From contig CM070727.1 in NCBI GenBank assembly GCA_036346275.1, forward strand, positions 8,671,760 through 8,735,759: a stretch of 64,000 bases of DNA, in the 5' to 3' direction. The notes beneath the pieces were generated by a model. That model worked only from the letters and a program-made list of their open reading frames with translations. It ran no database searches and was not told the origin of the DNA. The translations under genes and the position numbers were made by a program. The stretch's first letter is position 1. Each line of letters opens with the position of its first letter. Positions 43,964 through 54,552 of this stretch are shown in pieces. Source of the stretch: Otatea glauca. Lineage: Eukaryota; Streptophyta; Magnoliopsida; Poales; Poaceae.

Positions 43964-44800
43964 GCCTAGTTTGTTGCAGCAATGTAAGCTTTCAAGTTTG
44001 TTGCAGCACTGTAAGCTTCCTGATAAAATGAAAACAATTATAACCAATTGAACAAGGTGATGGAAGGTGATGGAATGGGAAACTCGTGTCTTTATCTAGC
44101 CATTCTGCCCACTTGTTCTACATAGGGGTCTTTTGTCTCTGATGCTTGCTTTGTGATGTTCTTTTGCTTGGTGTGCTCTTGAGAGAATGGTGTGAAAAGA
44201 GACCAGTTTGCATTGAACATAATTCATTATAAATCGAAGGAACATGGGCTTTGTCTGAACCTTAACCTCGTGTAGTAATCTGGGAACTGAAATGTACTGA
44301 CCACATCCTGACAGCTTTTGAGACTCTTATCATAACTTCCAATTGACAGTCACGCATCCCAGATTTCTCTTTCTCAAAACCATCAACAGGAATGTTGATT
44401 TTTTTTCTCTTTTTTCGTAATGTCAATAGTTGTAGCAGTTTCTTTGAAGTAGGCCTAGTTTGTTGCAGCACTGTAAGCTTCCTGATAAAATGGAAACAAA
44501 TATAACCAATTGAACAAGGTGATGGAATGGGAAACTCGTGTCTTTTTTCATCACAGAAATCTGGCAACGTGTTAGGATCATATCTCTGTAATGACTGACA
44601 ACAAGTGCCCTAGTATGAATATGTGACCATAGATTACAAAAGTTGGCATGCATCAGGAAACACAGACTACAAAAGTGAGCATGCATCAAGACTACATGAA
44701 TTTTTTATCTAGCCATTCTGCCCACTTGTTCTTGGTAGGGGTCTTCTTTGATGATGTCTTGCTTTGTGATGTTCTTTTGCTTGGTGTGCTCCTTGCAGCA
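43903..44800. repeat. Partial direct duplication at the point where the two MULE genes meet
   Basis: 43903-44092 (3' end of the GRF gene and after) recurs at 44390-44542 with an offset of about 489 bp. 44097-44190, a copy of the transposase C-terminal codons, matches 44709-44795 with an offset of about 612 bp. The second copy holds about 123 bp extra. The left copy of the transposase end is not attached to any frame. Confidence 0.82.
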
Positions 44801-47530
44801 TCTTCAGATGCCCTCTTCCTTGGTGATGCCATTTTCCTTGGTGTGCTGCTTGCTGGCTCCTGTGTTGCTTTCTTCCTTGAAGATGCCCTCTTCTTTGGTG
44901 TGTTGCTTGATGCATCCTCTGCTCCCTTAGCCTTCTTAATTGGTGCAGCCGTCTTTTTTGTGGGAGCCCTTTTCCTGCAAAAAACAACCATATGCATGAC
45001 ATGTGTAGACAGCAAAGATATCTGTAATGCACCAAAGGACATGCATAGCATTACCTCTTTATTGAGCTTTCAGGTTGTTCAGAAGTGCCATCATCAAACG
45101 GGGCTTCTAATTTGCATGTTTTTCCCAGGTGTCCAGTGGCACCACACCTTTTGCACCTAACCTTTCTTTTGGTTGGATCCAGGAAACTCCTCAGCCTCTG
45201 CTTCCTTGGCCTGCCTGCCACCCTTTTCTGCTTTGGTGGATGCACCTTATGCCCAACATCAACATGCTTCCACTGAGTCATGTCTGTCATGCTGGGGATA
45301 ATACCTTGATAAGCTTCTTTGAACCTCTCAATTGAGTAGTAGCTGTCCACATGATCTTCTATGCTTGCTCCACGAATGGAACAGATGAATGCCATTGCAT
45401 GTTTACAAGGCTTCCCCGACACTTGCCATTGCCTACATGTACAGGACCTCTCATGTAACTTCACAGAGTGTCTTCTGTCCAACAATTCATTCTCAAATAT
45501 GACCTCTGCCTCAGTATCATCAGACCTGGTGATCTTTGGATGAGCAAGTCCAGCTTACTTGCTAACCACAAACAACTCCTTCATCACATTAGGAAGGATC
45601 ACTCCTTCCATTGACCTGCCAATACTCCTCCTAATAGCAAACTTGCTCATTATCAGTTCTCTTATTCTATCCACAAGTTCATGAGGTGCAGCCCTGAAGT
45701 CCTTTATTTGGTTATTGAAGCTCTCAGATATGTTATTTGTGAGGTAGTCTACTTTGCTAAGCTCTGAGAAACCACATCTATACCACAAACCATGGTGATG
45801 CTTCTGCAAATAATCTACAGCATCTGGGCAGTGCTAAAAAATTTTGGACATGTGCCACTGAAATCTAGAATCTGTGTAGGACCTAGCAGCAGGATATAAG
45901 TGATCTGTGTACACCTTGCCATAGAATTTTTTCATGAAATTACTATACAAATGTCTCATACACTCTCTGTGCTCAGCATTAGGGAACACATTTTTTACAG
46001 CTGACTCTAACCCTTTACATGCATCACTAGATATCACTAAACTATCAGGACTTCCTACAGCTTTATTCAACTGGTTCATGAACCATGTCCAGTTGTCCTC
46101 AGTTTCAGAATAAAAAACACCATAAGCAACATAAAAAAGCCAGTTATGACCATCTATAGATGTTGCTGATGCTAGTTGTCCCTTATATGTACCATTAAGG
46201 CTAGTGGAATCCACACCCATGTATGGCCTGCAGCCTCTCAAGAATCCATCTATGCAAGGTTTAAATGCTACAAACATTCTGTGGAAACACATCTTATTGC
46301 CATACTTCTTCAGTTCTATTTCTACAATTGATCCTGGACTCCTATGTTCTATCTCAGCCTTCCAGTTGAAAAGCATTTGGAAGCTATCCTCATATGCACC
46401 ATGTATTTGTCTAAGTGCTATTTGCATACCTGCCCATGTCTTACCATAGCCCAACTTGATCTTGTATTCATCCTGCAGCTTCATCTGAGCCTCTCTTGCC
46501 CCCTTATTTGGGTTCTTTCTCAACCAGTCCCCTAATCTGTCTGCCACCCAATCTTGTGTAGCCATCTTCCCCTCCATCATCTTTGTACTAGGGCAAATGT
46601 GCTTTGAATTAAGAGTTTTAATCTACAAATACAAGAAACACAGATGTTAGCACATTGCAACACATATAATACAGACACACACACAGGAAGGTGAATTACC
46701 ATAATGGCACATCCATCCTGCATTTTAGAAGCATGAACTCTCCAAGAACAACCCACATGTTTGCATTCGCCAATAAACCTACTTTGGTCAGACTTGATTG
46801 TATTTATTTCAAAGTCATTCAGGATTGCATAATGCCTAATAGCCTTTCTGAAAGCAATTATATCAGGGAACATAGCCCTTTTGACAATAGTTGGGTTGCT
46901 AAGATCATGTGTAATCACGCTCTTCAGATCGCTGTCGCCATCTCTCGCTTCACTGTGCTCGAAGCTACTAGGTTCACCCATGTAAGAGGGTTCCTCCGCA
47001 AAGTTGTCAGTGCCTGTAGCATCCATGTACAAGTCTTCATCATCTACACCAACATACTCCTCTGCATTATCAAATGGATCTGGTCCTCCATCATCAAGAA
47101 CAAAACATATAAAAGTGATTTCCTTCTCAATGTTGTACATCTCAATCAAGCTCCGACATCAAGATCCTTAGTGAATTCAAAGATCCTCACCGCATCGCTG
47201 TCATAGTAGTACAAATGACACATTTGGTTGGGTCCCTATGTCAGATGCCTATGCAAACCTTGTTTCACTGACCGCAAGCTAATATCCTTCTCATCAGTTA
47301 ACCATGTCAGCTTCCTTGACCTTCCTACCGCTTTTTTCTACTTCTTCTATTGTGAAGTAGGCCTCCACCTGAATAACTACCCTAAACTTTCCCAGCGAGT
47401 CATCGGTCCTATAGAAATCCCGAAAGAGTCAAAACTACATCTAATTTACGAAGCTAAATTACTATGCAAACAAACAATCAAGACTACCATGCCAACAATC
47501 TCAGCACTTACTTCTCTGAAGCACATGGCG
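44692..47530 (-). pseudogene. MULE transposase (MuDR type) with premature stops
   Basis: A cut-and-paste transposase of the Mutator superfamily. N-terminal pieces (about 47405-47165) show AYFTIEEVEKSGRKVKEAD and MCHLYYYDSDAVRIFEFTKD with two stops between. The next exon ends at 46700 with FRKAIRHYAILNDFEINTIK and GCSWRVHASKMQDG. The main exon starts at 46622 and holds FVAFKPCIDGFLRGCRPYMG followed by VDSTSLNGTYKGQ (first catalytic Asp region), VISSDACKGLESAVKNVFP and AEHRECMRHLYSNFMK, then NISESFNNQIKD. After these come the SWIM finger CTCRQWQVSGKPCKHAM and a zinc knuckle CKRCGATGHLGKTCK. In-frame stops occur at 45836-45834 (TAG) and 45557-45555 (TAA). A last exon (about 44977-44692) encodes a Lys/Ser-rich tail. 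It is not functional as it stands. Confidence 0.88.
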
Positions 47531-47653
47531 CGGTGGCCATACCAGGTTCGATTGCCGTCACGTCCATTGCCGTCACGTACATCCGATTAGCCGAAGCGGA
47601 GTGGGAATGACACGCCTTTAGGCCACCGCCATGGAAGCAATCGCCGACGGCGC

Positions 47654-47975
47654 TGGATTGCTAGGGCTCATCGCGGTCACCTGGGTGGGGAATCGGATGT
47701 TCTAGGGTTCTTGGCTCTTGGTGGCGCGGGAGAGAATGGGGAGGGCACTGACCTTGCTTGCGTGGCTCTTGGTCCCAGCCAGGCCAGGTGCGGAGGGGCA
47801 AAAGCGTCCGAATGGAAAGAGTCCTGCGCTCGGTTTGACCGGACGGGACACGTGTCGCGAGCGGTGGCATATTTCGAATAAGCGGGGTTTCGTAATGGCA
47901 TCGTTCGAATAAGCAAAGGAACGATGGCAAATCTCGAATAACCGGTTCCTACAGTGGCATGTATCCAATTAACCC
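47654..47975. repeat. Right terminal inverted repeat of the MULE
   Basis: Reverse-complement partner of 43084-43406. It would hold the promoter of the transposase. Confidence 0.92.
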
Positions 47976-48464
47976 TTCACAATAATGGTGGCCCTCCACA
48001 ATCTCTGTTGGATAGGTCGCACCAACAACTTCTCCAACCGTCTAGGAACAGCTAGTTCCAAGAGTAATAGACTATCCACAAGCCTTGTCTCTTGGTTCAA
48101 TAGCTAGATGCAACCTAAACTTAGCTTGGAGCAAGTACTCTAAATGTCCAGAATGAATGTTTGTGATTTTCTGAGTTGAATCTCAAACTCTTGATGAAAA
48201 TGAAGCTCAGGAATTCTAAAGATCAAGAGTTTTATATGGTTTGAATTATGTAAAAGATGGTCAGGATATTAAAGATGTGAATGTGCAAAGATCTGTGTGT
48301 TGTTTGTGAACCCAGGCATTCTATATATAGATCATGAACAGAGATAACTGTTACACCTGCCATTTGCCCGTTGGGGGTTGGTAGGATAGATGGGGTAGGT
48401 CAACTGCTGCCCCCTTTTATAAGAATTTTAAGGTATTTGAGTCATAAGTCAAAGTATACACACA

Positions 48465-49051
48465 CGTCGGACCAAAAACTTTGGTCCGGGGTACATAGGT
48501 TTGGAAAGCATTGTTGTGCTCAGAATGACCCACTTACGTCGGACCGAAAATATTGGTCCATCGTACACATGCATTTGTTTGATTTTGATATCAGAAAGAC
48601 AATGCTTGCATCGGACCGAAAAAGCTGATTCGGCGTACACATGATTTGTTTATTTTGAGTATCAGCAGATAGTATTTGCGTCGAACCGAAAAAGTTGGTC
48701 CGGCGTACATGGGAAAATGGCTAGTTTTATCTGAGTGAAACATGTTCGCGTCGGATCGAAAAAATCGGTCCGACGTACACAAGGAATTCTGGTCTGCATC
48801 AGACTTTATATTTCTGGTTAAAATAAATTTTAACATAGACTGGAATTTTATTTAGAGTGAAAATATAACTTATGTCGCACTAATTTTGAGAAAGAATTTA
48901 GATTGATCCGACGAACATAGTTATACTTGGTTGAAAAAGAATTAAAAGAGAATTTATAACGTCGGACCATCAAAAATCGGTCCGGCGTACATGAAGTACG
49001 CTCGGTGAAGGAAGTTCTTAGCGTCGGATCGAAAATATCGGTTCGACGTAC
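48465..49051. repeat. Array of about 30-bp palindromes at about 70-bp spacing
   Basis: Seven copies of an imperfect palindrome (consensus half CGTCGGACCGAAA, mirrored by TCGGTCCGRCG) start at 48465, 48537, 48609, 48679, 48749, 48960 and 49022. A worn copy lies near 48870. Spacer sequences are only weakly alike, so the palindrome core is better kept than its surroundings. Confidence 0.85.
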
Positions 49052-49424
49052 ATGGTGTACGCTCGGTTAGAATTAGAACTTAGGATCTTTGAGCACCTGA
49101 ATAATATGGAGGTCTATCCAGAGAGAATTAGTTTGTCTAACAAGATAAAGTTCTGGATTTTTGAGTGAGAAACATGAGAAGTACTATGCTCCAAGTAATT
49201 TTAGTGATTTTGCATATGAACCAACATTATTTCTTATGCATAATCCCTCTCAATAGTACGGTGATTTTAGCTATATGACTTGAATCAACTCCCAAGCCAA
49301 AACTAGTAAAAAACACCTTAGCCTTGATCTTCAAATATATCTGTTGTCGGTTATCACTAAGTATCCTTTTTAGTTATCAACACCAAAACCTATATGATAA
49401 GCATAATTTATACAAATAGGGAGC

Positions 49425-49937
49425 CTAGATGCTCTCAATCATGACACCACTGATCGTTGGTAACATCAATGGATGCATGGATTCCTTGTCTTGATTTGCT
49501 CCTTCCGAATATTCTGCTGAGAGTGGATTGGACCGATGTCCTCCCAGAGCACTCCCGGACCCCGAACTTGGGGTCAAACCTTGGCTTCTGAGGTAGGCCT
49601 CTTCTCTGGAGGCTCTTAAGGCCATCTTCAACTGCTCCTGCTCGGTATGGTACTCATCACCCAAGGTAGCCCAGTCGTCGCAAGCCTCCTCCTTACGGAG
49701 GCGCTCCTCCTCCCTATCCTTCTTCTTCTCCCGACATCCACGAAGGTCCGCGAGCATAGCCTGCCTAACTACTTTAGGCACGCTGGGACAGGCCTTCACA
49801 TCGCCCGCACGGCTAGCCAGATGTTGCTTCAAACGAGTCGCCCCTCCACCCTTCATAGCATGACTGCAGTAGCTACACTTCGACCCAGGGCCGATGCGCT
49901 CCTCGTGCTCCCATACGATACCCTCACGATCTGACAT
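49425..49937 (-). pseudogene. hAT transposase BED zinc-finger exon
   Basis: The frame opens MSDREGIVWEHEERIG, then CSYCSHAMKGGGATRLKQHL, matching the BED pattern Cx2C...Hx4-5[H/C] that binds element ends. A Lys/Glu/Arg-rich stretch follows (REKKKDREEERLRKEEA). The frame ends at a stop where the foreign insert begins. It is the N-terminal part of the gene whose C-terminal part is at 40992-42716. The start is taken as the second Met; an in-frame Met exists at 49952. Confidence 0.8.
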
Positions 49938-50924
49938 CACGAGAGCTTGCAATGGAACATAGGAGATGCCAATGAGGCAATGAGATAAAATTAAAAGGAT
50001 TGTATTACAGACTGTTAAGTTGCTTGTACTTGGTTACTAAATCATGAAATACTTTTACTGCAAGAACAAAATAATATGGCTCATAACTCATGACTACATC
50101 ATGAAATATTTTTTACTGCAAGAACATACAATACTTTGTTACATCAGCCCAAAAAAGTATAGACTAGAAAGAACTCATTCATATTGCTTTGTCTAGAAGT
50201 ACAGACTAGAATAATATGGCTTCAGGGCTCTTGACTCATTAGAACTTGGTAATTTCTTGCTTTTGCTATCTTGGCATTGTACTGGATCCTAGTTGGTTTC
50301 TCATTACATGAACCTGTTAAGCTCTTATGTTTTTGTTGCCGATCAAATTCGACATATACCATTTACCTTCCTCTGCTATTACATGAATTAGGAAATGCTG
50401 CCATTAAGTTTTGTCTTGGAAGTTAGCTGAGGAACAGGGTCAGTGACATTGAGTCTAGTGAAGCCTTAACAGATATTGAGAATGTGTTACATGTTCAGGG
50501 CTTTTGAAGCGATGTACTTCAATATAATACACAAAGAGGATTTCTTCATCTTCATTGTACATACTAGAATACATGAATTAAACCGAAAATAAATCAAGTT
50601 TTGTCGAAAAAACTGACTTACTGGCGATTTTGTCAGTCGGTCGAAATTTCGCTAATTAATCCCGAAATTTCGCTTCTTCTGGCCGAAATGTCGCTGCAGA
50701 GGCCCGAACTTGCCCGAATTTGGCCGGAATCTGGCCAGATTAGAGAGAGACGCAGTCGCCTGTGCTTGGAGAGGCAGAGAACCAGAGGAAAGTGAAAAGG
50801 ACTGAAGAGTGGACGCATGTGAAATGAGGTGTGTGTCTCTTCTGTAAAGCAAAGAGCAATAATTGAGGTCTATGTCTCTATGAAGCAAAAGCAAAGCGCT
50901 TAATTCTCAGACCTAAAAGCCAGC
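49938..50924. other. 5' side of the hAT gene
   Basis: Non-coding AT-rich leader or promoter side of the hAT transposase. From about 50590 the sequence turns into 'cgaaatttcgc'-rich subterminal repeats typical of this family. Confidence 0.5.
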
Positions 50925-51005
50925 AATAACTCTAGCTTAGTGGTAGATGTTAAGGCTAGCAAACAAAAGGTCCTAGGTTCAAATCCTAGCCATGATGTTT
51001 TCTTT
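50925..51005 (+). ncRNA. tRNA-like sequence within the hAT end, possible SINE or tRNA relic
   Basis: An A-box-like tagcttagtggtag and a B-box-like ggttcaaatcc lie at tRNA spacing. The T-arm is perfect (ctagg ttcaaat cctag). The acceptor strands do not pair, so it is not a working tRNA gene. Confidence 0.45.
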
Positions 51006-51967
51006 CAAATTTTGTTTTTCATAGTTATAAGTATGAAAAAATTATGGAATTTTTTTTGGATATTCGTAAAGCATTGATCATATTCTCATAAAATTTTGAG
51101 ATCATGATCAACCATAAAAAAATCTCAAAAAATGTGGAAGTGCTACTTCACATTACATTTTTTTGAATAGTTTCGAGCATGAAAAAATTATAAAAAAATT
51201 TGTACATAGTTGGAAAGATCGATGATATTCTCATAAAATTTTGAGATCATAATCAAACATGAAAAAATTCCCAAGAAATGTGAATGTGGTACTTCACAGT
51301 TTTCGGACTTCAGAGCGCGTGTTTATACAGTTTACAATTTTTGATTGAGTAGCCAAAATAGATTCAAAGTTTCTGAAACTTTTACAGAATGGTTATGAGA
51401 GAATTATTAACTTCTCATAAAAATTCAAGGTGATGATAAAATATGAAGAAATTTATAAAATTCTAACACGGTTACTGCCTTATTTGTGCTAATTATGTTT
51501 TTTATTTTTAAAACATAACAAACGAAGTTAAAATATTTTCAAATTTTTTTTGTATTATCCTAGGTGTCTTATGATAGTACCATAAATGTTTCATAGTATT
51601 AAAAGGCTTTCTCAATTTTATACAATTCCGACATTGTTTCTGTCGAAACTTTAAAATATCTCAAAAATTAACTTTTCGGACAAATTATCATTGAAGATCA
51701 CTTTCTTATATGTTATTGATGCCATTCCGGTGAAATCCGGCCATAAAATTTGTAAAACTGGTTAATTATACCGAAATTTCGCCGAAATTACCGAAATCAC
51801 TGTAGTATTTTCAAAAAAAATTCAAAATTTTAAATTTGGCCGGTATTTCCAATCTCGTGGGATCCGAAATCCGAGATTTCGGTGAAAAATCGCCAAATTT
51901 CGCCGAATTTTCTAACCCTGCCAGTAGTCCAGATGCTTGAAATTAGCACGGCCATCGGGCCGAATAT

Positions 51968-52140
51968 GGTCTTGTTGTATGGCACAGTTTTTAAACTAGT
52001 TTTTTCATGAAAGAAACAACTGATTTTTAGTTTATTCTTTTCTTTAAACTTAAGTCTATTTACGAAGAGAGTTAGTAATTTTTAAAAAGCAGCTTTTTAG
52101 AGTATGGTTTTTGCATAAGCTTAGCCATGCCAAAGGGGCC
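51968..52140. mobile_element. Candidate PIF/Harbinger-like MITE (173 bp)
   Basis: Starts ggtcttgttgtatggcac. The reverse complement of its end is ggcccctttggcatggct. The 3-bp sequence tat flanks both sides (51965-51967, 52141-52143). The ends resemble the GGnCnnnTTGG form of Tourist-type elements; the match is imperfect. Confidence 0.5.
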
Positions 52141-52143
52141 TAT

Positions 52144-52205
52144 ATGTCGCGCAGGTAGCGCTTAGTGCAGCGCTGCTCACGTGGATCAGATGGGTTCAAG
52201 CCCAC
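52144..52205 (+). ncRNA. tRNA-like module, possible SINE head
   Basis: cgcaggtagcgcttagtg (A-box-like) and gggttcaagccc (B-box-like) are followed by a T-run that could end RNA polymerase III transcription. No full cloverleaf could be drawn. Confidence 0.4.
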
Positions 52206-52640
52206 GTCTTTTTTTGAAAAAAAAATCACAAATTACGTGTTTTTTAATGAACTATTATGGAACTACAAGTTTCAGCTTCTATTTCACAAAATTATAGCGC
52301 TTTGATAAGAATTTTTTTACGAAACTATAGGGTTTAAGATAACTTATATTACAAAACTACAGATTTTAGAATTGACTGTTTCTTATAACAAATTTGATAG
52401 TGTGGGCCCACATGACACTCTCACGCGTGAGTGAAATTGAAAAACGGTGTAAATGAGGTTGTCATGTAGGCCCATACTATTAGACTTGTTAAAAGAAATG
52501 GTAAATTCTAAAACATAGAGTTTTTGTGACATAAATTCTCATAAAATCTATAGTTATATGAAATAGGTCTAAAATAGGAAGTTTATAGTTTCTAAAAAAT
52601 TGTAGCTTTGTGGAATTTACTCTTTTTTAAAAAAATTAGA
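52206..52640. mobile_element. Foldback MITE (about 435 bp)
   Basis: The left arm (aaactacagattttagaatt, then atagtgtgggcccacatgac) is mirrored by the right arm (gtcatgtaggcccatactat, then aaattctaaaaca) over about 200 bp, meeting near 52430. The ends lie in A/T runs so borders are approximate. Confidence 0.65.
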
Positions 52641-52852
52641 TACGTGTCATCGCAGTGTCGAGCAATCAATTAAAAAATAGGACAATCTAGAGTACGAAAT
52701 TAATAGCATAGCATTGCCAAGTAAGGTTGCTTTGAGAAATACCATTATGGGATGACTAAAAACTATTTTGGTCTTGTCTTCTTCCTCCTCACGTCAACCC
52801 TTTTAACTCCAGCCTCAAGCAACCAATCCACCTGAAGTTCACCGGCTAGCGT

Positions 52853-54552
52853 TACAAGTTCGCCCTGAAAAATTTGATCCGCCAGGTGCGCCGCTCCTCG
52901 ACTACCCCTTCAACCACGGTTCCAAATCTCGCCGAATTTGAGCGAAAACTCACCGAAATTTCGGATTTCGGGCCTTCACGAAATCTAGACTACCGGCCGG
53001 ATAAAAAAATAAAAAAAATTGAAATTGCTACTGTAATTTCGTTTTTTCGACGAAATTTCATGTTTTTGGCCGGTTTTTGAACTTTTAGGGCCGGATTTGG
53101 TCCAATAACCCTTAGGAAAGTCATCTCCTATGAACATTTGTTGAAAAACCGATTTTTTGAGACATTTTAAAATTTTGGCAGAAACACTGTCAGATTGTTA
53201 TAAAATTGTAAAAGATTCATAATGAGCTAAAAATTTTATGGTACTATCTTTAGTAGTTTATAATTATACATAAAAAATTACAAAATAATTTAACTTCATT
53301 TGTTATCCTTAAAAAATCAAAAAAAGAATGAACATAATTGGGACAGTTACATTTTCAGAATTTTATAAATTTTCTTGAGTGTGATTATGATCTAAAATTT
53401 TTGTGAGCGATTAATAATTGCCTCAGTACCATTATATAAATTTTGTAAAAAATTTCAACTTTGTTTGTTTGGTTAATCAAATCTATGTAAGCATTGAACT
53501 TCGTTTGCTATATTATATTTCAAAAATAAAAAAGAGAAGAACATAAATGGTACTGTGCCTTTTAAGAATTTTATAAATTCACTGGAGTGTGATCATCATT
53601 CAAAATTTTTATAAGATATTAAGCACTTCCTTATCACCCTTCCGTAAAAGTTTCAAAAATTTTAAACTTTTTTTATTGCTAAAGCAAATCTATGTATTAA
53701 TCATCAGGCTTTTATCAGGACGTAGCACTGTCTGAATTTTTAAACATTATTTGAGAATGATCATCATCTAAAATTTTTAAAAAATATTAATGTTACATCA
53801 GGACCATCCACAAAAGTTTTTAACGTGGTTTAGATAATTTTTCATTTTGTTCAAATTTGCAGGCAAGCCTTTTAACAGGGCAGTAGTACTGTTCGAATTT
53901 TTGAAAATTCATGAAGTTAGATTATCATTTGAAAATTTTATGAGAACATCAGAGATGCATCATAACCATGCAAAATTTTTTTTAAAAGTTTATAACGTGG
54001 TTTGAACCATTTTGCATTCGGTTCAAAATTGCCGGTCAGCGTTTTATCAGGACAGTAGCAATGTTTGAATTTTTAAAAATTCCATAGACTTCAGAATTAT
54101 CTGAAATTTTTATGGAAATGTCAACTATGTGTCAGGACTCTCCAAAAAACAATTCAAATTTTTTTGACATCGTTTGACCCACTTTTCCGCCGTTGCAAAA
54201 ACGACGAAATTTCGGGTATTTCGCTCGAAATTTCGGGATTTCTCGGTGAAATTTCGTTTTTCTCGGTAGAAAACAAACCGGATTTGAATTTTTGTTTTTG
54301 AATTTCGAACGAGATTTGTCCGAAATATCTGAATTTCGGTGAAATTTCGGATTCTCGTCTAGGACGATATTTTATTCGAAAAGGAAATTTGAATCCTTAC
54401 CTTCAACAACAACTGCCATGATAGCAAGCAATAAGCGTGTGCTCGGTGTAGCAGAGCAACGGAGGGAAGCTTCGAGGAACTCAACCCATATGCGCTCATT
54501 AGCCGTGGTAGATTGATCTAGAGAGAGGATTGCTTCAGACGAAATGGTGTTG
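52853..54552 (-). pseudogene. Unrecognised exon-like sequence split by the hAT-type element
   Basis: 54552-54401 is open on the minus strand after a good acceptor (ttgcag) and reads with segments such as LDQSTTANERIWVEFLEASL and RCSATPSTRLLLAIMAVVVE. Removing the transposon and one target copy lets the frame run on through 52906-52853 (VVEERRTWRIKFFRANL, then stop). The element end also creates a GTAAGG donor-like sequence at the join. I do not recognise the family. Possible upstream leader sequence lies near 55480-55600. Confidence 0.4.
52915..54399. mobile_element. Second 1.48-kb non-autonomous hAT-type element (opposite orientation)
   Basis: 1485 bp. Left end CACGGTTCCAAATCTCG and, in reverse complement, right end TAAGGATTCAAATTTCC. 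Flanked by perfect 8-bp repeats ccttcaac at 52907-52914 and 54400-54407. Its reverse complement follows 19954-21433 along its length, including the roughly 172-bp inner repeats and a 'aatccggtttgttttctacc'-type block near the end. No coding sequence. It splits an exon-like sequence. Confidence 0.88.

Larger units (their letters stand above)
43084..47975. mobile_element. Two-gene Mutator-like element (MULE), 4892 bp
   Basis: Inverted terminal repeats of about 322 bp (43084-43406 and 47654-47975) are nearly identical and begin GGGTTAATTGGATACATGCC. They are flanked by perfect 9-bp repeats ttcacaata at 43075-43083 and 47976-47984. From the right end a minus-strand transposase gene runs inward. 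From the left end a plus-strand GRF-type zinc-finger gene runs inward. The two genes converge, as mudrA and mudrB do in maize MuDR. Confidence 0.93.
42717..49424. mobile_element. Insertion inside the hAT gene (palindrome-rich repeat carrying a MULE)
   Basis: Outside the MULE at 43084-47975, the 367 bp on the left and 1.45 kb on the right are unrelated to hAT coding sequence. The left part contains 'ggcctagagggggggtgaatagg', a phrase I associate with dispersed grass repeats, probably LTR-element derived. The right part carries the palindrome array 48465-49051. Exact ends and target duplication were not found, so the class is open. Confidence 0.5.
39860..51920 (-). mobile_element. Large autonomous-type hAT element, 12.06 kb, itself interrupted
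   Basis: The left end CAAGGTTTGAAAATTTGG and the reverse complement of the right end CAGGGTTAGAAAATTCGG agree at 15 of 18 bases. Flanks are caagtagt (39852-39859) and ccagtagt (51921-51928), an 8-bp duplication with one change. The outer 600 bp at the left and 1300 bp at the right are homologous to the two 1.48-kb elements at 19954 and 52915. In between, on the minus strand, lie a BED-finger exon (49425-49937) and an in-frame hAT C-terminal region (40992-42716). The stretch 42717-49424 is inserted sequence that includes a MULE. The left end sits 135 bp upstream of the SAICAR synthetase ATG. That these parts form one element is inferred from ends, flanks and gene content together. Confidence 0.78.

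Noticed and set aside
48465..49051. CRISPR-like array
   Set aside because: Repeats are palindromic and regularly spaced but the units are diverged, the spacers are alike in part and the genome is a plant's.
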